From NCBI GenBank assembly GCA_001592805.2, contig CP051143.1, positions 2,480,001 through 2,544,000 on the forward strand: a stretch of 64,000 bases of DNA. Reading direction: 5' to 3'. Under the pieces are notes generated by a model. That model worked only from the letters and a program-made list of their open reading frames with translations. It was not told where the DNA came from and did no database searches. Position 1 is the stretch's first letter. Each line of letters starts with the position of its first letter. This DNA is from Peltaster fructicola (taxonomy: Eukaryota > Ascomycota > Dothideomycetes). This document shows, piece by piece, positions 11,355 through 23,309 of this stretch. Both the position numbers and the translations under genes were made by a program.

Positions 11355-14300
11355 ATGGGCGCGCCCACGGATTTGCCCACAAGATTTCCTTGCTGGTGCA
11401 GAGCGACCTACAGCTGGGGCGGCGAAAACAAGAAAGATCTTGGCTTTATCGAGGGCGACTTGATCGAGGCGCTGAACGCAGGCGACGGGTTATGGTGGGT
11501 TGGCAGGTTGCGACGAGACCCTCGAGCAATAGGATCTTTCCCATCGAACTTCGTCAAAGTGCTGGACGAGTCCTTCCAGCCCGCGCCTAACAGTCGCAAT
11601 GCTTCCCTCGCAACACTCCACCCAGGCAGATCAGTCCTACGAAGCAGAAGAGCGTGTTCCGGAAACCATTCCAGGCTTATGAGGTTACTGGACAGAGAGG
11701 TTCGTTGGATGGCGACCGCGAAGGTACACCGGACAGCGACAAGGAGAAGGCGAAAAAGGAAGAGCAAGTTCAGACCGTACTCGAGCATGAAGACTGCGCA
11801 GGCGCCGACTGGCAGTGCGAAGAAGGCCAACAATAGTCCACTGAAGCCAGTCGATAATGGATTTAGGGTACCATCGCCACCACCGAGAGGAGGACACAGA
11901 TCTATGGCTGAAGCCGCGAGCCCTCAGCCTGGCGCAAAAGCCCGAGTATCTCGACAAGCATCGATTGATGATAGAGCAGCGATAGCTCAACAAGACTCGT
12001 TCGATATTAGAGCACCAACATCTGGACATGGCTCTTTCGATACCAGAGCACCTTCGTCTCGACAAGTGTCGTATGATGACAGGGCACAGATATCTCGACA
12101 AGCATCGATCGATGATAGACATTGGCAGCAAGATGGCTACCGGCATCAGAGCCAGCAAGTTTACGAACAGCCACCACACCAGCGCTACCATCATCGCGCT
12201 CCTCCCTCGACCCCATGCTCAGCACTATCACCAACGTGCTCCTTCTGCTCAACCACACAGTCGTGTGCCCTCCCCAGCGCCGGAACGCTCCCCTTCGCCT
12301 TTGCCTAGCAGCTTCCATGATGGATCTGCATATCCACAACTGATGAGCAGGACGCCCTCGCCAAATCCGATTCAACAGCATCGCACAGCTTCACCAATGC
12401 TCTACGATGATGGTGTTGACCCGGAGTCACCGCCACCACCACCGCCGCCAGCACATCGAGTGATCTACCAACAGAGCCGTGCTCCGTCGCCGCAGCCATA
12501 CCAACAAGGCTCAAGGACGCCCATTCCTCCATCTCCGGGCGGGAGCCACATGACTCCGTCCCCTCTCAGAGATGCAATGAACGATGTCATGACGTCGCTA
12601 CACGATATGAGCACATACACATCACCGTTGCCGGCTCCTACAGCTAGCAACGTGTGGTCACCAGATGAGTTTGAGCTTGTACGGACACAGTCTCGCAATG
12701 AGCACTACGAGCGGCATACACATCATACGGATGAGCAACGAGCAGTGTCAGCATCACGAGACAACTTGCCGAAGCTCGACGATTATGTCCAACGTATGGA
12801 CAATCAGCTGCAGCGACGTCAATCTCAGCGGACAGGTGACCGGCTCCAGCGTCGCAAGTCTCAGCATATGGATGAGCAAGCTCCAATTGTGCCACTCAAG
12901 GGTAGTCAGTACGCTCACTCGCGTTCAGGGCCACGGCCGCCGACCTCTGACAGCCATTCGAGCCAAGAGTCATACACAACAGACACACGTACACAGGAGA
13001 TTCTTCGTCACCGCAAGTCAGCATTTGAGTTGCGAAGCAACGATAGACTCAGCCGTACATATACTACCAAGACGAACGCCACCAACTCGACAGAATCATC
13101 TTCCACAACACAGAGCAGCAATAGTACGCAACTGACAAGCAGGAGTGTCATGTCTGGCCATTCAGCTGGAGGGTTTAGTGCTACCAGCGCAGGCAGTCTA
13201 GCTAGAAGAAAGTTTGGCCTAGGCAGTCAGAAAGGACACAGACCGATCAGTCTGTTCGATACCAAATCTACCGGTGATCTAAGAGGCAATGCTCAGAATA
13301 CAGCACCGAGCGACAGTGGTTCTGGCCCGAGCTATCACGAGTCACACAGCAGCAATGTCCAATCTCAGGAACGCTCTGCTTGGAACGGGCATTCGACAGA
13401 GAGTGCTGGTATATTTGGTGGTCTCGGCACTCCTAAGCACAAGAGAAGTGGTTTCTTCCGCAAGATGATCGAAAGTGCGAAGACAACAGCCAAGACTGGT
13501 GCAGCTAATGCACGCGCAACTGTGTCGAGTGCAAGTCGGCCAAGCAGTCGTGCTGGTAGTGTCAGTCCTACAAAGAGTCTTTTGGCGGCAGCCGAGAACC
13601 CACAGGCTTCGGCAATGCCGTCGCATCGAGACCAGCTTCCAGTGCAGGTGGTGCTGCTCGAGACATGGGCCTTAGCAACGGCAATGAATGGATGCAAGTG
13701 CGTAGAGACGTCAACCGCTCCAACACACTCAGTCGTAAAGAACGAGAGGAACGAGTCGAGCGTGCTGAAATGCTTGATCTAACGCCGTTCCGCCCGATCG
13801 AGCTGCTCCATGAACAAGCAGAAGGTGATGAGAGTCTTGATGGCTTCGCTGTCACTGATCCGACAGACTTCAACACACCTAATCTTGCTCTTGTGGACAA
13901 AAGCACACGATTCATTAGTTCGATTCCGCCAGCAGTGAACGCGGCTGCCCTTGCTCAGAACTATCTCTGCAGACCACACCGTACAGACGTGCAGAAGCTC
14001 CGAGCGATCTTCACCTGGGTTGCGGAGCGCATCACGTGGGAAGAAGACTACGATGATCAGCCTGATCCTAGAAGGGTCATACAGTCCAAGCGTGGCTGCA
14101 GCAAAGAGATTGCTGCTCTTGTAAGAGATATGTGTTCTGCTGTTGGACTGCATGCTGAGCTTGTACGCGGCTTCCTCAAGGCGCCCGGCGAAACACCAGA
14201 TCCAGATGGCATTGCTCGAGGCAACCACTGGTGGAATGCTTTGATTGTCGACGGCGAGTGGCGAATCATGGATGCGGCTTTGGCTTCACCTTCACACCCA

Positions 14301-15389
14301 AGACGAGGCGACTTCAGTGGAGCCAGTGTACAAGTGGCTGAGAGCTGGTATTTCTTAGCCAGGCCGATGGAGGTCTGCTACACGCATATACCACTTCTGC
14401 CAGAGCAGCAGCATATCGTGCCGGCGGTCCAGCATGAAGTTCTTACTGGACTGCCATGTGCTTGCCCAACATACTTTCGCCATTCCCTTGAGCTGGCAGA
14501 CTTCGATACCAGCATACTGCATCTTGACGGTCTAGAGATGGCTCACTTGCATGTCTTCGTGCCAGAGGATGTTGAGTGCATTGCAGAGACAGAGGCACGG
14601 ACGTTCGCTCGAGACAATGACGGCGATCTGTTTGAATCTGGCGATATCATCACTACGCGAGCACTATCGCAGCCAGAATGGATCGCAGGTCGTAAGCGCT
14701 TCACTATCAAGGCTCTACTACCACCCGAGGCGAGCGACAGCACTTTGAAAGTCTACGCTGGCAAACGTGGACTCATGCACTCCGTCAAGGACAACCCGCA
14801 CAGCCTGGCCTTTGCCCTGCCGTTGACGCACAGTGGTCAGAACCCACCATACGAGTTCTTCACTCGTCATCCTACACCACATGCGCAACGACACGATTTG
14901 TACATCATGCAGCCACAATGTGCGAAGCTGGTCATGAACAATACATTTGTATTTGCAGTGCGTCAGCACCCATCGGCCCTGTCTCGCTTTACGCCAGACA
15001 CATGGGGCTCATCTGCCTCTGGCAACGGGCGACCCGGAACTCCATCAGATCCGTACGCAAGACCTGGTAGCGCTATGAGCATGAGGTCAACCACATCGAT
15101 GATGCAATCTGTATCTGGAAGCCAGGTCTCGGATTCGTCATCGAGTTCCGGCATGACCAACGCACAGTTGAAGCCTGCCAAGCTCGCGATCCAGACACCT
15201 AGTCAGAAGATCATTCGTTTGACACGAAAGATGGACGGCCGAGGAGGTGACACTGGTGATGGCGCAAACGGTCTCACTACCGTATGGGAGACTGTAGTCA
15301 AGATTAGCGAGCGCGGTACCTGGCGAGGTCTTGTGCTTGCTGACAGGAGTGCTCGTTGGTGCGTGTTCGCTGAGTGGGAGTGTGTATGA
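11355..15389 (+). CDS. CYK3: Cytokinesis protein 3 (SH3 + inactive transglutaminase-like), frame-disrupted
   Basis: The N-terminus is an SH3 domain (about residues 10-70: 'CWCRATYSWGGENKKDLGF', 'WWVGRLRRD', 'GSFPSNFVKVLDE'). A long disordered Ser/Pro/Gln-rich middle follows. The C-terminal half has a transglutaminase-like core ('SKRGCSKEIAALVRDM', 'RGNHWWNALIVDGEWRIMDA') and ends 'RSARWCVFAEWECV'. CYK3 acts at the contractile ring and septum. No introns are seen, yet the conserved protein is spread over different frames: SH3 in one, about 11624-11760 in a second, 11780-12190 back in the first, 12200-13595 in a third, and 13605-15389 in the first again. No splice pair explains the changes. The open quality of each block suggests recent or artefactual indels. 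Confidence 0.88.
11943..12122 (+). repeat. Five tandem 36-bp coding repeats in CYK3
   Basis: Five consecutive 36-bp units encode imperfect 12-residue repeats of the form R-x-S-R-Q-A-S-[IFY]-D-D-R-A. Units start at 11943, 11979, 12015, 12051 and 12087. The outer units are the most alike. They lie in the disordered linker between the SH3 and transglutaminase-like parts. Confidence 0.85.
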
Positions 15390-15413
15390 GACGGCTAGAA
15401 GTCCCTCTTTGCA

Positions 15414-16727
15414 TCAGAGAGCGTCCATCGCTGCTCTTGTACTCAAGGTCTCGTTCTTGTTGCCCAAACGGCTCACTTGCAAGAACGTGTCTGTACCATA
15501 ACCCTCTAATGAATGTACTTCTAAGCTTCCCGCCCAGTATTCGGCACAGATCCTGCTGATAGGCAATCCCATGCCGAACTTTGCGTCCGGTGATCGAGAC
15601 GAGAGTAGTTCGAGATCACTTCCAGATTTACGAGTGGAGCTTGTAGCATGTGGTTGTGCTTCTCCGTGTGTCGCAGCGGCCACTTCAGGAGTCTGCGCAA
15701 GGTTACGCAGCCGTCGAGTTGGTTTCGTACACTTTGCAAATGACCAAAGGTTAGGCAGTGCTTCTACTGGTACGCCGCCACCTCGGTCTGAGACTCGGAT
15801 GATGACATGCTGAGCAGCCTCGCAGATCAGAACCTCAATCGGTGGGGGCTGACTGCTAGAACCATGCTCGAGAGCTACCGCTTCGATACTGTTTCGCAAC
15901 AACTCGCTGATGATGTACTCGAGGTGTGCTGGGATGTACGGAAATGTGGTCTCCAAATGGCCCGATAGTTTGACCTCCGGTATGGATTTGTCTGGCCGAT
16001 AGTAGGTTGCGAAGCGCCGTCGTGCTGCCGCCGCACACTCATTGATGATCTCAGCAGCATTGCATTTGAGAAAAATCTCGCCGATGAAGTCGTCTGCAGG
16101 ATCAATATGTTGTGTCTTTACGGCATTTGGGAAGTGCCACGGCTCATGAAATGTCTCGGTCAGAGCTAGGTGCTGTTCCGCGATCACATTGCGAGAGATA
16201 CGGCTTCTCAGCATGGTCGTCATTAGCTGGTCGCACACTGCGATTGGCACGCTGTCCTGGATCTCAATGATCGCCTTCGCCAGGTTGTAGATGACGGATA
16301 GATGCTCACTGAGCGAAGTCTTGACCAGTTTGCAGAACGCATCGTTTTCCTGCAGTGTCCGAATCTCTGAGACTTTACGCAGTCTGTCAAAGGCGGCATA
16401 GTAGACCTCATAGACGTGTTTGATGTGCTGGTTCGTCAAGGCAGAGTAGGGCAGCGTCTGCATGTTCCGGAGACGATGTGCGATTCGTGTTGGCAACTCA
16501 AGGCGGACGTAGTTGGCGCTGCTCAGCAATCGAGCCTCACTCAAGGTCCTACCAAAGACTGTCAGTTGTCGAAGTGATACAGGTCGTGCTTCTCGGTCGA
16601 CCCATTCGTCGAGAGCAGATGATGGTCGCCACGGAGGAGGAGCAGCTGAGGCATGGCTGCCACGAAGCTGGACGAATGGCCGACAAGAATTGCGAGCTCG
16701 TGGTCGTGCTCCACGAGCGATCCACAT
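15414..16727 (-). CDS. Mitochondrial pyruvate/branched-chain 2-oxoacid dehydrogenase kinase
   Basis: A single exon encodes 437 residues. It phosphorylates the E1alpha subunit of a mitochondrial 2-oxoacid dehydrogenase and so inhibits it. The N-terminus is Arg/Ser-rich and acid-poor, as expected of a mitochondrial presequence. The four-helix bundle includes 'RISRNVIAEQHLALTETF'. The GHKL ATPase part has an N-box 'ISELLRNSIEA', G1 box 'VSDRGGGVP' and G2 box 'FGMGLPISR'. A 45-residue Ser/Thr-rich insert sits between G1 and G2, as in fungal PKP-type kinases. Whether it targets PDH or the branched-chain complex cannot be told. Its stop lies only 24 bp from the CYK3 stop, so the 3' UTRs of this convergent pair must overlap. 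Confidence 0.9.
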   Translation of the reverse strand: MWIARGARPRARNSCRPFVQLRGSHASAAPPPWRPSSALDEWVDREARPVSLRQLTVFGRTLSEARLLSSANYVRLELPTRIAHRLRNMQTLPYSALTNQHIKHVYEVYYAAFDRLRKVSEIRTLQENDAFCKLVKTSLSEHLSVIYNLAKAIIEIQDSVPIAVCDQLMTTMLRSRISRNVIAEQHLALTETFHEPWHFPNAVKTQHIDPADDFIGEIFLKCNAAEIINECAAAARRRFATYYRPDKSIPEVKLSGHLETTFPYIPAHLEYIISELLRNSIEAVALEHGSSSQPPPIEVLICEAAQHVIIRVSDRGGGVPVEALPNLWSFAKCTKPTRRLRNLAQTPEVAAATHGEAQPHATSSTRKSGSDLELLSSRSPDAKFGMGLPISRICAEYWAGSLEVHSLEGYGTDTFLQVSRLGNKNETLSTRAAMDAL

Positions 16728-17393
16728 GGCCAGAGAATGTAGAGCTGCTTCAGACTCAGCAGCACGTGATATGTGTTCAGTCTACCATGTTGACGAGCTC
16801 GCTAACAATGGTTGTTTGCGAATGTGGGCAGTGAAATAGTGCTCAGAATATTATCAGACATCGGCATACCGATGTGGTCAGTGCCTGAAGGAGATTTGTC
16901 TGCGCCTCGTGTGGGGCAAAAGCAGGCGCGTGTCAAGGCTGTAATGGCTTTCTTCACTTTGGAGGCCGTCTTCAGACACTGCAGGATAAGGCACACCACT
17001 GTCAGCAATTACCAACCGCCTGGAAGCGTCCATCCAGTATTGAAGCCGGGACACACTCAGCAAGAATGAAGCATCGCCCGGTCACTGCCACCGATTGATT
17101 GCTCTGTTTGCACGAGATCGATCATTTCATGACGTTTTCGCGAACTGTGGCTCATCCACCATTCATCTGCCACTTTCCGAGTCTGTGGAAGCAAGCAAAG
17201 AATATCTCCAAACACTCCGCAACTACTTTGCTGCTGCTTCAAAACATAGCCTCTCACACATCATTTTGATGCGCAGGCGGAGCCACGACCCTGCACACAC
17301 CCACAAGCAGTCTCTTCACACCTGTTTGTAAGAGCTGCAGCCTACAACACACGACGACGTCCCCGGCCGCGAGCTGACCGTTGTCTAGCAAAG
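16728..17393. other. Divergent intergenic region
   Basis: Between the divergent starts of the dehydrogenase kinase and USP7; holds both promoters. No other feature is recognised. Confidence 0.6.
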
Positions 17394-20300
17394 ATGGATC
17401 AGGTAAGCACATTTCTTGAATGCAAAGTCAGGCAAGGCTGATCAATATGGATGTAGCTTGGAAGCGACATGCTTCTCGATTCAGACTACGATGAGAAGCG
17501 CCTGACACCGCAAGATCCGGACGACAATGTTGCCATCATATCGCCCGATGATGGTGATAGCATGGCGGAAGACACAGAGCCTCTCACAGACCCGCCACTA
17601 CCTTCCGCCGAAGATCACGAAGCTATGAAAGCTCGATTCATGCCAGAACTTCCGGACCAAGAGATAGAAGCTGAAGCCGTTTTACATGGGACATCACAAA
17701 TTGGCGGACACAGCCTAAAAGACACACGGTCCGGTGTTCCAGTGTGCAGGACACCCTGGCGTGTACTGTTCTTCCCTGCTGGCAATGCTGCAGCAGAGAG
17801 TGTTTCTTTCTACCTGGAACAGGGCTTTGGTGACGAGAAACCAGCAGACGACTGGTATGCTTGCGCGCAGTTCATGCTCGTGCTTCACAACTCCTCTGAT
17901 CCGTCTATCTACATACACCATGAAGCGAATCACAGGTTCACGGCTGATGAGGGCGACTGGGGTTTCACCAGATTCGCCGACAAGAATCGCATATTTGCAA
18001 CCAAGTTCGACGGTCACGACCGACCACTGATTGAGAATGACACTGCCAAGATGACAGCATACGTGCGGGTACTCAAGGACCCAACTGGTGTACTTTGGCA
18101 CAACTTTGTCAACTATGACAGCAAGAAGGAGACTGGCATGGTTGGTCTGCGCAACCAGGGTGCAACATGTTACCTCAATTCTCTACTGCAATCCCTATAT
18201 CTGACAGGTGCCTTCCGCAAGGCTGTTTACCAGATACCCACCGAGAGCGAACAGGATCGCGCAAACTCGAATTCAGCATATGCATTGCAAAGACTGTTCT
18301 ATCGTTTGCAGGCAGATCAGGCTGCCGTTTCTACCCAGGAGCTGACACACTCATTTGGGTGGGAGAGTCGACAGATTTTCGAACAGCAGGATGTGCAAGA
18401 GTTGTCCCGAATACTGATGGAGAAGCTGGAGACGCGCATGAAGGGTACGGATGCCGAAAATGCCCTACCGAACATGTTTGTGGGCAAGATGAAGACCTAC
18501 CTTCGATGCATTAACGTTGAGTACGAGTCTAGCAGGACGGAGGACTTCTGGGACCTGCAGCTGAACGTGTCTGGCTGCAAGAGTCTAGACGACAGCTTTC
18601 GCGACTACATCCAGGTCGAGACTCTCGAGGGTGACAACAAGTATGCTGCAGAGGGCTTTGGTTTGCAAGACGCAAAGAAGGGCGTCATCTTCGAAGCCTT
18701 TCCAAACGTGCTACACCTACAACTGAAACGATTTGAATACGACTTCCAACGAGATGCTATGATGAAGGTCAACGATCGATACGAATTTCCTGAAGTCTGG
18801 GATGCCGCACCATATCTGGACGAGACGGCTGACAAGTCGGAGTCTTACGTCTACCATCTGCATGGTGTTCTGGTTCACTCTGGCGATCTGAATGCTGGCC
18901 ACTACTATGCTTTCTTGAAACCTAACAAGACAGGCGACTTCTTCCGCTTTGATGATGACCGCGTTACTCGTGCTACCAAGCGAGAGGCTATCGACGACAA
19001 CTTCGGTGGTGACTACACTGCTGCTGGCATCACGGCAGGTCGTGGCCAGAACCCGTATACGAGACAGTGGTCGACGAAGCGAAGCAACAATGCGTACATG
19101 TTGGTGTACATCCGTGAGAGCAAGCTCGATCAGATTCTGCCTGCAGATGATCAGATGCAGCCTCCAGCACATCTACCGACCAAGATACAGGAAGAGCGAC
19201 TGCTTGCAGAGAAGCGACGAAAGGAGCGCGAAGAGGCTCATCTATACATGAACGTCTATGTTGCATCAGAGACAAATTTTCAAGCGTACACGAGTACAGA
19301 TCTCATACCATGGCAGAACGATCCCGAGACCGATCCAGCCGCCCCAAAGATATATCGATTACTGAGGAGTATGGTCGTTGCGGACTTCACTGCATATATT
19401 GCAGAGGCATGGGGTAAGGAGAAAGATCTCATCAGGCCATGGATCATGGTCAACCGACAGAACACGACAGTACGACCTGACCACCCCCTTACATGGCCGG
19501 ACATGACATTGCAAGAAGCGGCCGACAAATTCTCCACTCGCAATAGTGGTTTCAGGATCTTCATGGAAGAGACGAAGCGAGACGACGATGGCAAGCCTAT
19601 CTGGCCATACGATGACGCCAATTCTGTTCCATCGAGCCCAGCTGTCAATGGCAACGTCAACGGCCTGACACAGCAACCAAAGCCGATCATGATCTTCTTG
19701 AAGTACTTCGACGTTGAGCGCCAACTGCTGAAGGGAGTTGGTCATGTGTACATGCTGCCCTCTGACAAAGTGCAGGACCTGGCGCCACAGATTCTCAACA
19801 TCATGGGCTGGGAAGCTGGAGTGCCGCTGGAGTTGTACGAAGAGATCAAGCAGACCTACGTGGAGCAGATGAAGCCTAAGAGCACTCTGACTGTCTCCGA
19901 GATTCAAGACGGTGACATCGTCTGCTTTCAGCGACATCTTACAGAGAACGAGAGCACAGCCATCAAGCAGACAACGCCAGCCGCTCAGCTCAACGCCAAA
20001 GATTACTACGACTTCCTTGTCAACAGAATCTTCGTGCTTTTCACACCCAAGGTGTCGCCACCAGCCAATCTGACAGTCCGCCAGGAAGGAGACGAGAAGT
20101 TCACAGTCGCCTTGAGCAAGAAAGACTCTTATGAAGTGCTTGCAACTAAGGTCGCCGAGCACTTGTCGACTGTTTCGGACGCATCGATTGATGCAAGCCA
20201 TCTTCGCTTCACGACTGTCAATATCCAGTCTGGTAAGCCGAGAGCGGTTGTGCGACCACAAGCTGCAACGACCGTCGCTACGATACTGCTTGGCAATGGT

Positions 20301-21072
20301 GGCTACGGATATGGTTATGCTCCAGCCCAGGCACCAGATTCGTTGTATTTTGAAGTCTTGGAGATGAGTCTGAAGGATCTGGAGCAACGTAAGACAGTCC
20401 GCATCACGTGGCTCACAGAAGGTGTCACGAAGGAAGAGCAAGTCGACATCCTTGTGCCGAAGCAGGGCACCTTCAAGGACGTCTTGCAAGGCCTTGGCAA
20501 GAAGCTGTCGCTTCCTGACGAAGCACTGGAGCAGGTGCGCTTCTATGAGGTCCACAGCGGCAAGATCTATAAGATACTGCAGCTTGGGCAGTCAGTGCTG
20601 GCGCTGAACGAGTTCATGACCATCTATGCCGAGCGAGTGCCGGAAGAGGAGAGAGCTGTCAGCAAGGACATCATTGAGATCGACTCTGCGGACGAGCCAA
20701 CTAAGGAACGGCTGTCGTGCGCTTTCCACTTTGAGAAGGAGCCTAGCAAGCACCACAGCGTGCCGTTCTTGTTTCTTGTCAAGGAGGGCGAAGTCTTCAG
20801 AGACACCAAGGAGCGGCTGTCGAAGCGAACTGGTCTCAAGGGCAAGTTCTGGGAAAAGATCCGCTTTGCTGTCGTCAAAGGCGGTCAAAGCTACTCGAGA
20901 CCTGTATGGATCGAGGATGGTAAGTGATTCTCTGCGATACTCGTGGCGAGGCTAACAAAATGCAGATGATATACTATCAGAAAAGCTCGGCGCAGATGAT
21001 CATCTTGGTCTTGAGCATCCTAACCGCAACAAGAGCAACTGGGTCAAGTACGAGAGCCTGAACATTCGATGA
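17394..21072 (+). CDS. Ubiquitin C-terminal hydrolase, USP7/HAUSP type
   Basis: Exons 17394-17402 (only ATG GAT CAG), 17457-20919 and 20966-21072 splice to 1192 residues. Order of parts: acidic N-terminus; MATH/TRAF-like domain (about 70-200, ending 'NHRFTADEGDWGFTRFADK'); USP catalytic domain with Cys box 'GLRNQGATCYLNSLLQ' and His box 'HSGDLNAGHYYAFLKP'; then the long USP7-type ubiquitin-like tail. It removes ubiquitin from proteins; yeast relatives are UBP15 and fission-yeast Ubp21/22. The start of the MATH domain is abnormal. At 17684-17716 a second frame reads 'TWDITNWR', at 17720-17757 a third reads 'KTHGPVFQCAGHP', and the main frame resumes at 'WRVLFFP'. Three one-base losses would explain this while leaving the gene open. 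Confidence 0.93.
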
Positions 21073-21348
21073 TGCTGGCATGGGTACGATTTACACGGTG
21101 TATGAGATAAGATGCTTAGGTTCGAAGTATGCCTGATCTGACTGGCATATGAATGTGAGATCTGCAACCCGATCCCGATCGTGTCAGATCACGAAGCTTT
21201 ACGGTAGAACGACATGCGATATGACGGTAGATGTTATCATCGCATCTGAGGGACAAACTCATGCATTCATGCGAAGCTGTATTCGTGTCATAAAGCAGTG
21301 AGCAGACGTCACGCATCTTAGGGCATTGTATTACAGAGCTCCAGATGA

Positions 21349-22479
21349 TCACTCCAGACCATCGAGCAGACCTTTCTCCTTGGCGTGGATCTCTTCAGCA
21401 GCTTTCCTCCACACACGCAGTCGGGCATCTTCATCGTGGTTGTGTGGCATATTTGGCTGCTCCCATATCCTGTTAAACCAGCGACCACCGCCCTTTCCAC
21501 CAAATTCACCAACACCTTGCGTTGCAGGATCTGGACCAGCTTCAAGACTCGTGGCGACATGCCGAATGCAATAGCTGCCTTGCTCGGTGTTGATGGCGAG
21601 AAGGCTGGCCAGCCACTGCAAGAATGCTCGGGCCAGCATCGCAACGACTGCGAATGGTCCCTTGCCCACGTCGAACGTCCATATGCCGGAGTTCACGTAG
21701 CCGGGATGCACGCCATTGATTGTGATGTGCTTGTAGCCTGGCTTGCTTGAGCGGAGTAGTCGCTGGTTCATCTCTGTGAGCCAGACCTGGAAGTATAGCT
21801 TATTGTTGGCGTAGAAATCGACACCTTTGCAGCCTGTGCCGTCCCAGTTGAGTAGGTTGTACTTGCCCAGGAAGGTGAAGCAGGAGGTCGTGCAGACCAC
21901 ACGAGGCTCTTTCGCCTTGGCTAGAGATGGGAGGAGTCGTAGCGTTAAGAGCACGTGGGAGATGAAGTTGACCTGATGCACAAACTCGAGACCGTCCTCT
22001 GTCATCAAGACCTTGCCAAGACCGCCAGGGTTGCCTCCAGTGCCGGCGTTGTTGCAGAGAACGTCAAGTGGACGCCCAGTCTCGAGCCATCGCGAGGCGA
22101 ACGCGTCGACGGAGGCCAGCTTCGACATGTCGATCTTCCACCACTCGATCGTGGACTTCTCGTAACCGCGAGCCTGTGCTTCTTGCCTGAGCAGCTTTAC
22201 GACCACTTCAGGATGTGTCTCGTGTGGAGGAGGATCTCGGCAGGCGATGATGAGGTTGGCGCCGCATTGCGCGAAAAACTTGGCTGCTTGAGAGCCTATA
22301 CCGTTGTTACCGCCTGAGATGATGATCCATTTGCCGGAGAGGTTCTTGATAGGCACGTCCTTCTCACTCAGAGTGGTGGAGTTCTCGTTCAGATACGCGT
22401 AGTACTTCGTCCAGGTCCAATGAGGCTCCTTGAAGGACAGCGGTGCATCGTAGGGGATGCTACTTAAGTCCTTGACCAT
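21349..22479 (-). CDS. Short-chain dehydrogenase/reductase (retinol dehydrogenase-like)
   Basis: A single exon encodes 376 residues. The Rossmann cofactor loop is 'IISGGNNGIGSQAAKFF', followed by 'LDVLCNNAGTGG' (NNAG motif), catalytic Ser in 'VCTTSCFTF', and Tyr/Lys in 'YANNKLY' (YxxxK). An N-terminal stretch of about 45 residues precedes the fold, and the C-terminus carries a hydrophobic helix near residues 278-292 ('VVAMLARAFLQWLASLL'), so membrane association is possible. Fungal SDRs of this class resemble RDH12/WWOX-type enzymes; the substrate is unknown. It is convergent with USP7, with a 276-bp gap between the stops. Confidence 0.9.
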   Translation of the reverse strand: MVKDLSSIPYDAPLSFKEPHWTWTKYYAYLNENSTTLSEKDVPIKNLSGKWIIISGGNNGIGSQAAKFFAQCGANLIIACRDPPPHETHPEVVVKLLRQEAQARGYEKSTIEWWKIDMSKLASVDAFASRWLETGRPLDVLCNNAGTGGNPGGLGKVLMTEDGLEFVHQVNFISHVLLTLRLLPSLAKAKEPRVVCTTSCFTFLGKYNLLNWDGTGCKGVDFYANNKLYFQVWLTEMNQRLLRSSKPGYKHITINGVHPGYVNSGIWTFDVGKGPFAVVAMLARAFLQWLASLLAINTEQGSYCIRHVATSLEAGPDPATQGVGEFGGKGGGRWFNRIWEQPNMPHNHDEDARLRVWRKAAEEIHAKEKGLLDGLE

Positions 22480-23309
22480 TTTGTAAGCTGTGGGATGTGG
22501 CTACAGTCCGTTGCGAGACTGTGCTTGGCTGCAAGGAACTCTATATATCAGGCATCCAGTATGGGAGCGCAACGAGAGCTCCTTCTCCAGCCGAGGCATC
22601 GCAAGTGCGGAAGCAGTGTGTTGATTTCCGCGTCAACAGCTGGCTTGTCATTCTTCTCGACAACAAAGCACGATGCTCGATGGATCTTCTCGTGTCTCGG
22701 TGATGAGCTAAGGACGGCCGTATGGAGTCCTCTGTACTCTGCGTACGTACTCGGCCTTGGGAACGCGATGATCGTCGCAGCACAAATGAAGGAGCTAGTC
22801 AAGATCTAACTTTCGCAGGAACAACGAGCTCTGCAGACGTGTCCGGTATGAGACACGTACGGTGTGTCCGCAAATGTCGCAGAACGCGTCCCGGATAGCT
22901 CGACAACATGCTCAGAAGGCTGACGAGACCGTCCGACTGACGTTGCGTGTAAGGATGGCTGTCCTGCATCCCAGGCCACAGACACCAAGGATCGCCGTGA
23001 ATGGCGGCGCGCCTCAGCAAGTCAACCTGTGGCCGCTCGATACACCACAAGGTTACAGCACTGGCGCTGGACCTGCACGCTGGTGGCTTTTCTCGCCCAT
23101 TGATCCTACTTCCACAAATGATTGGACACTACGCAACGAAATGTGAGTCCTGCGCCTCCGCCTCTTGTAAACGCTCCTGGTCACAAGGTAGGAGGAGTAC
23201 TTGTCTGCGACGATAAATTCACTTACGATGTCGTTCTGCATTGTCTTCGATTATTGTACATACATCTTCTTGTCTTCGCTTGAGACTTTCCACCTGGACA
23301 GTCGCTTAG
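22480..23309. other. Divergent intergenic region
   Basis: Holds the promoters of the short-chain dehydrogenase and the S28 peptidase. Short open frames show no family likeness or splice structure. No repeat is seen. Confidence 0.55.

Noticed and set aside
19359-20555. 398-codon open frame antisense to USP7
   Set aside because: It lies wholly inside the conserved USP7 coding sequence; its protein is a Leu/His-rich mirror of that sequence without a family likeness.
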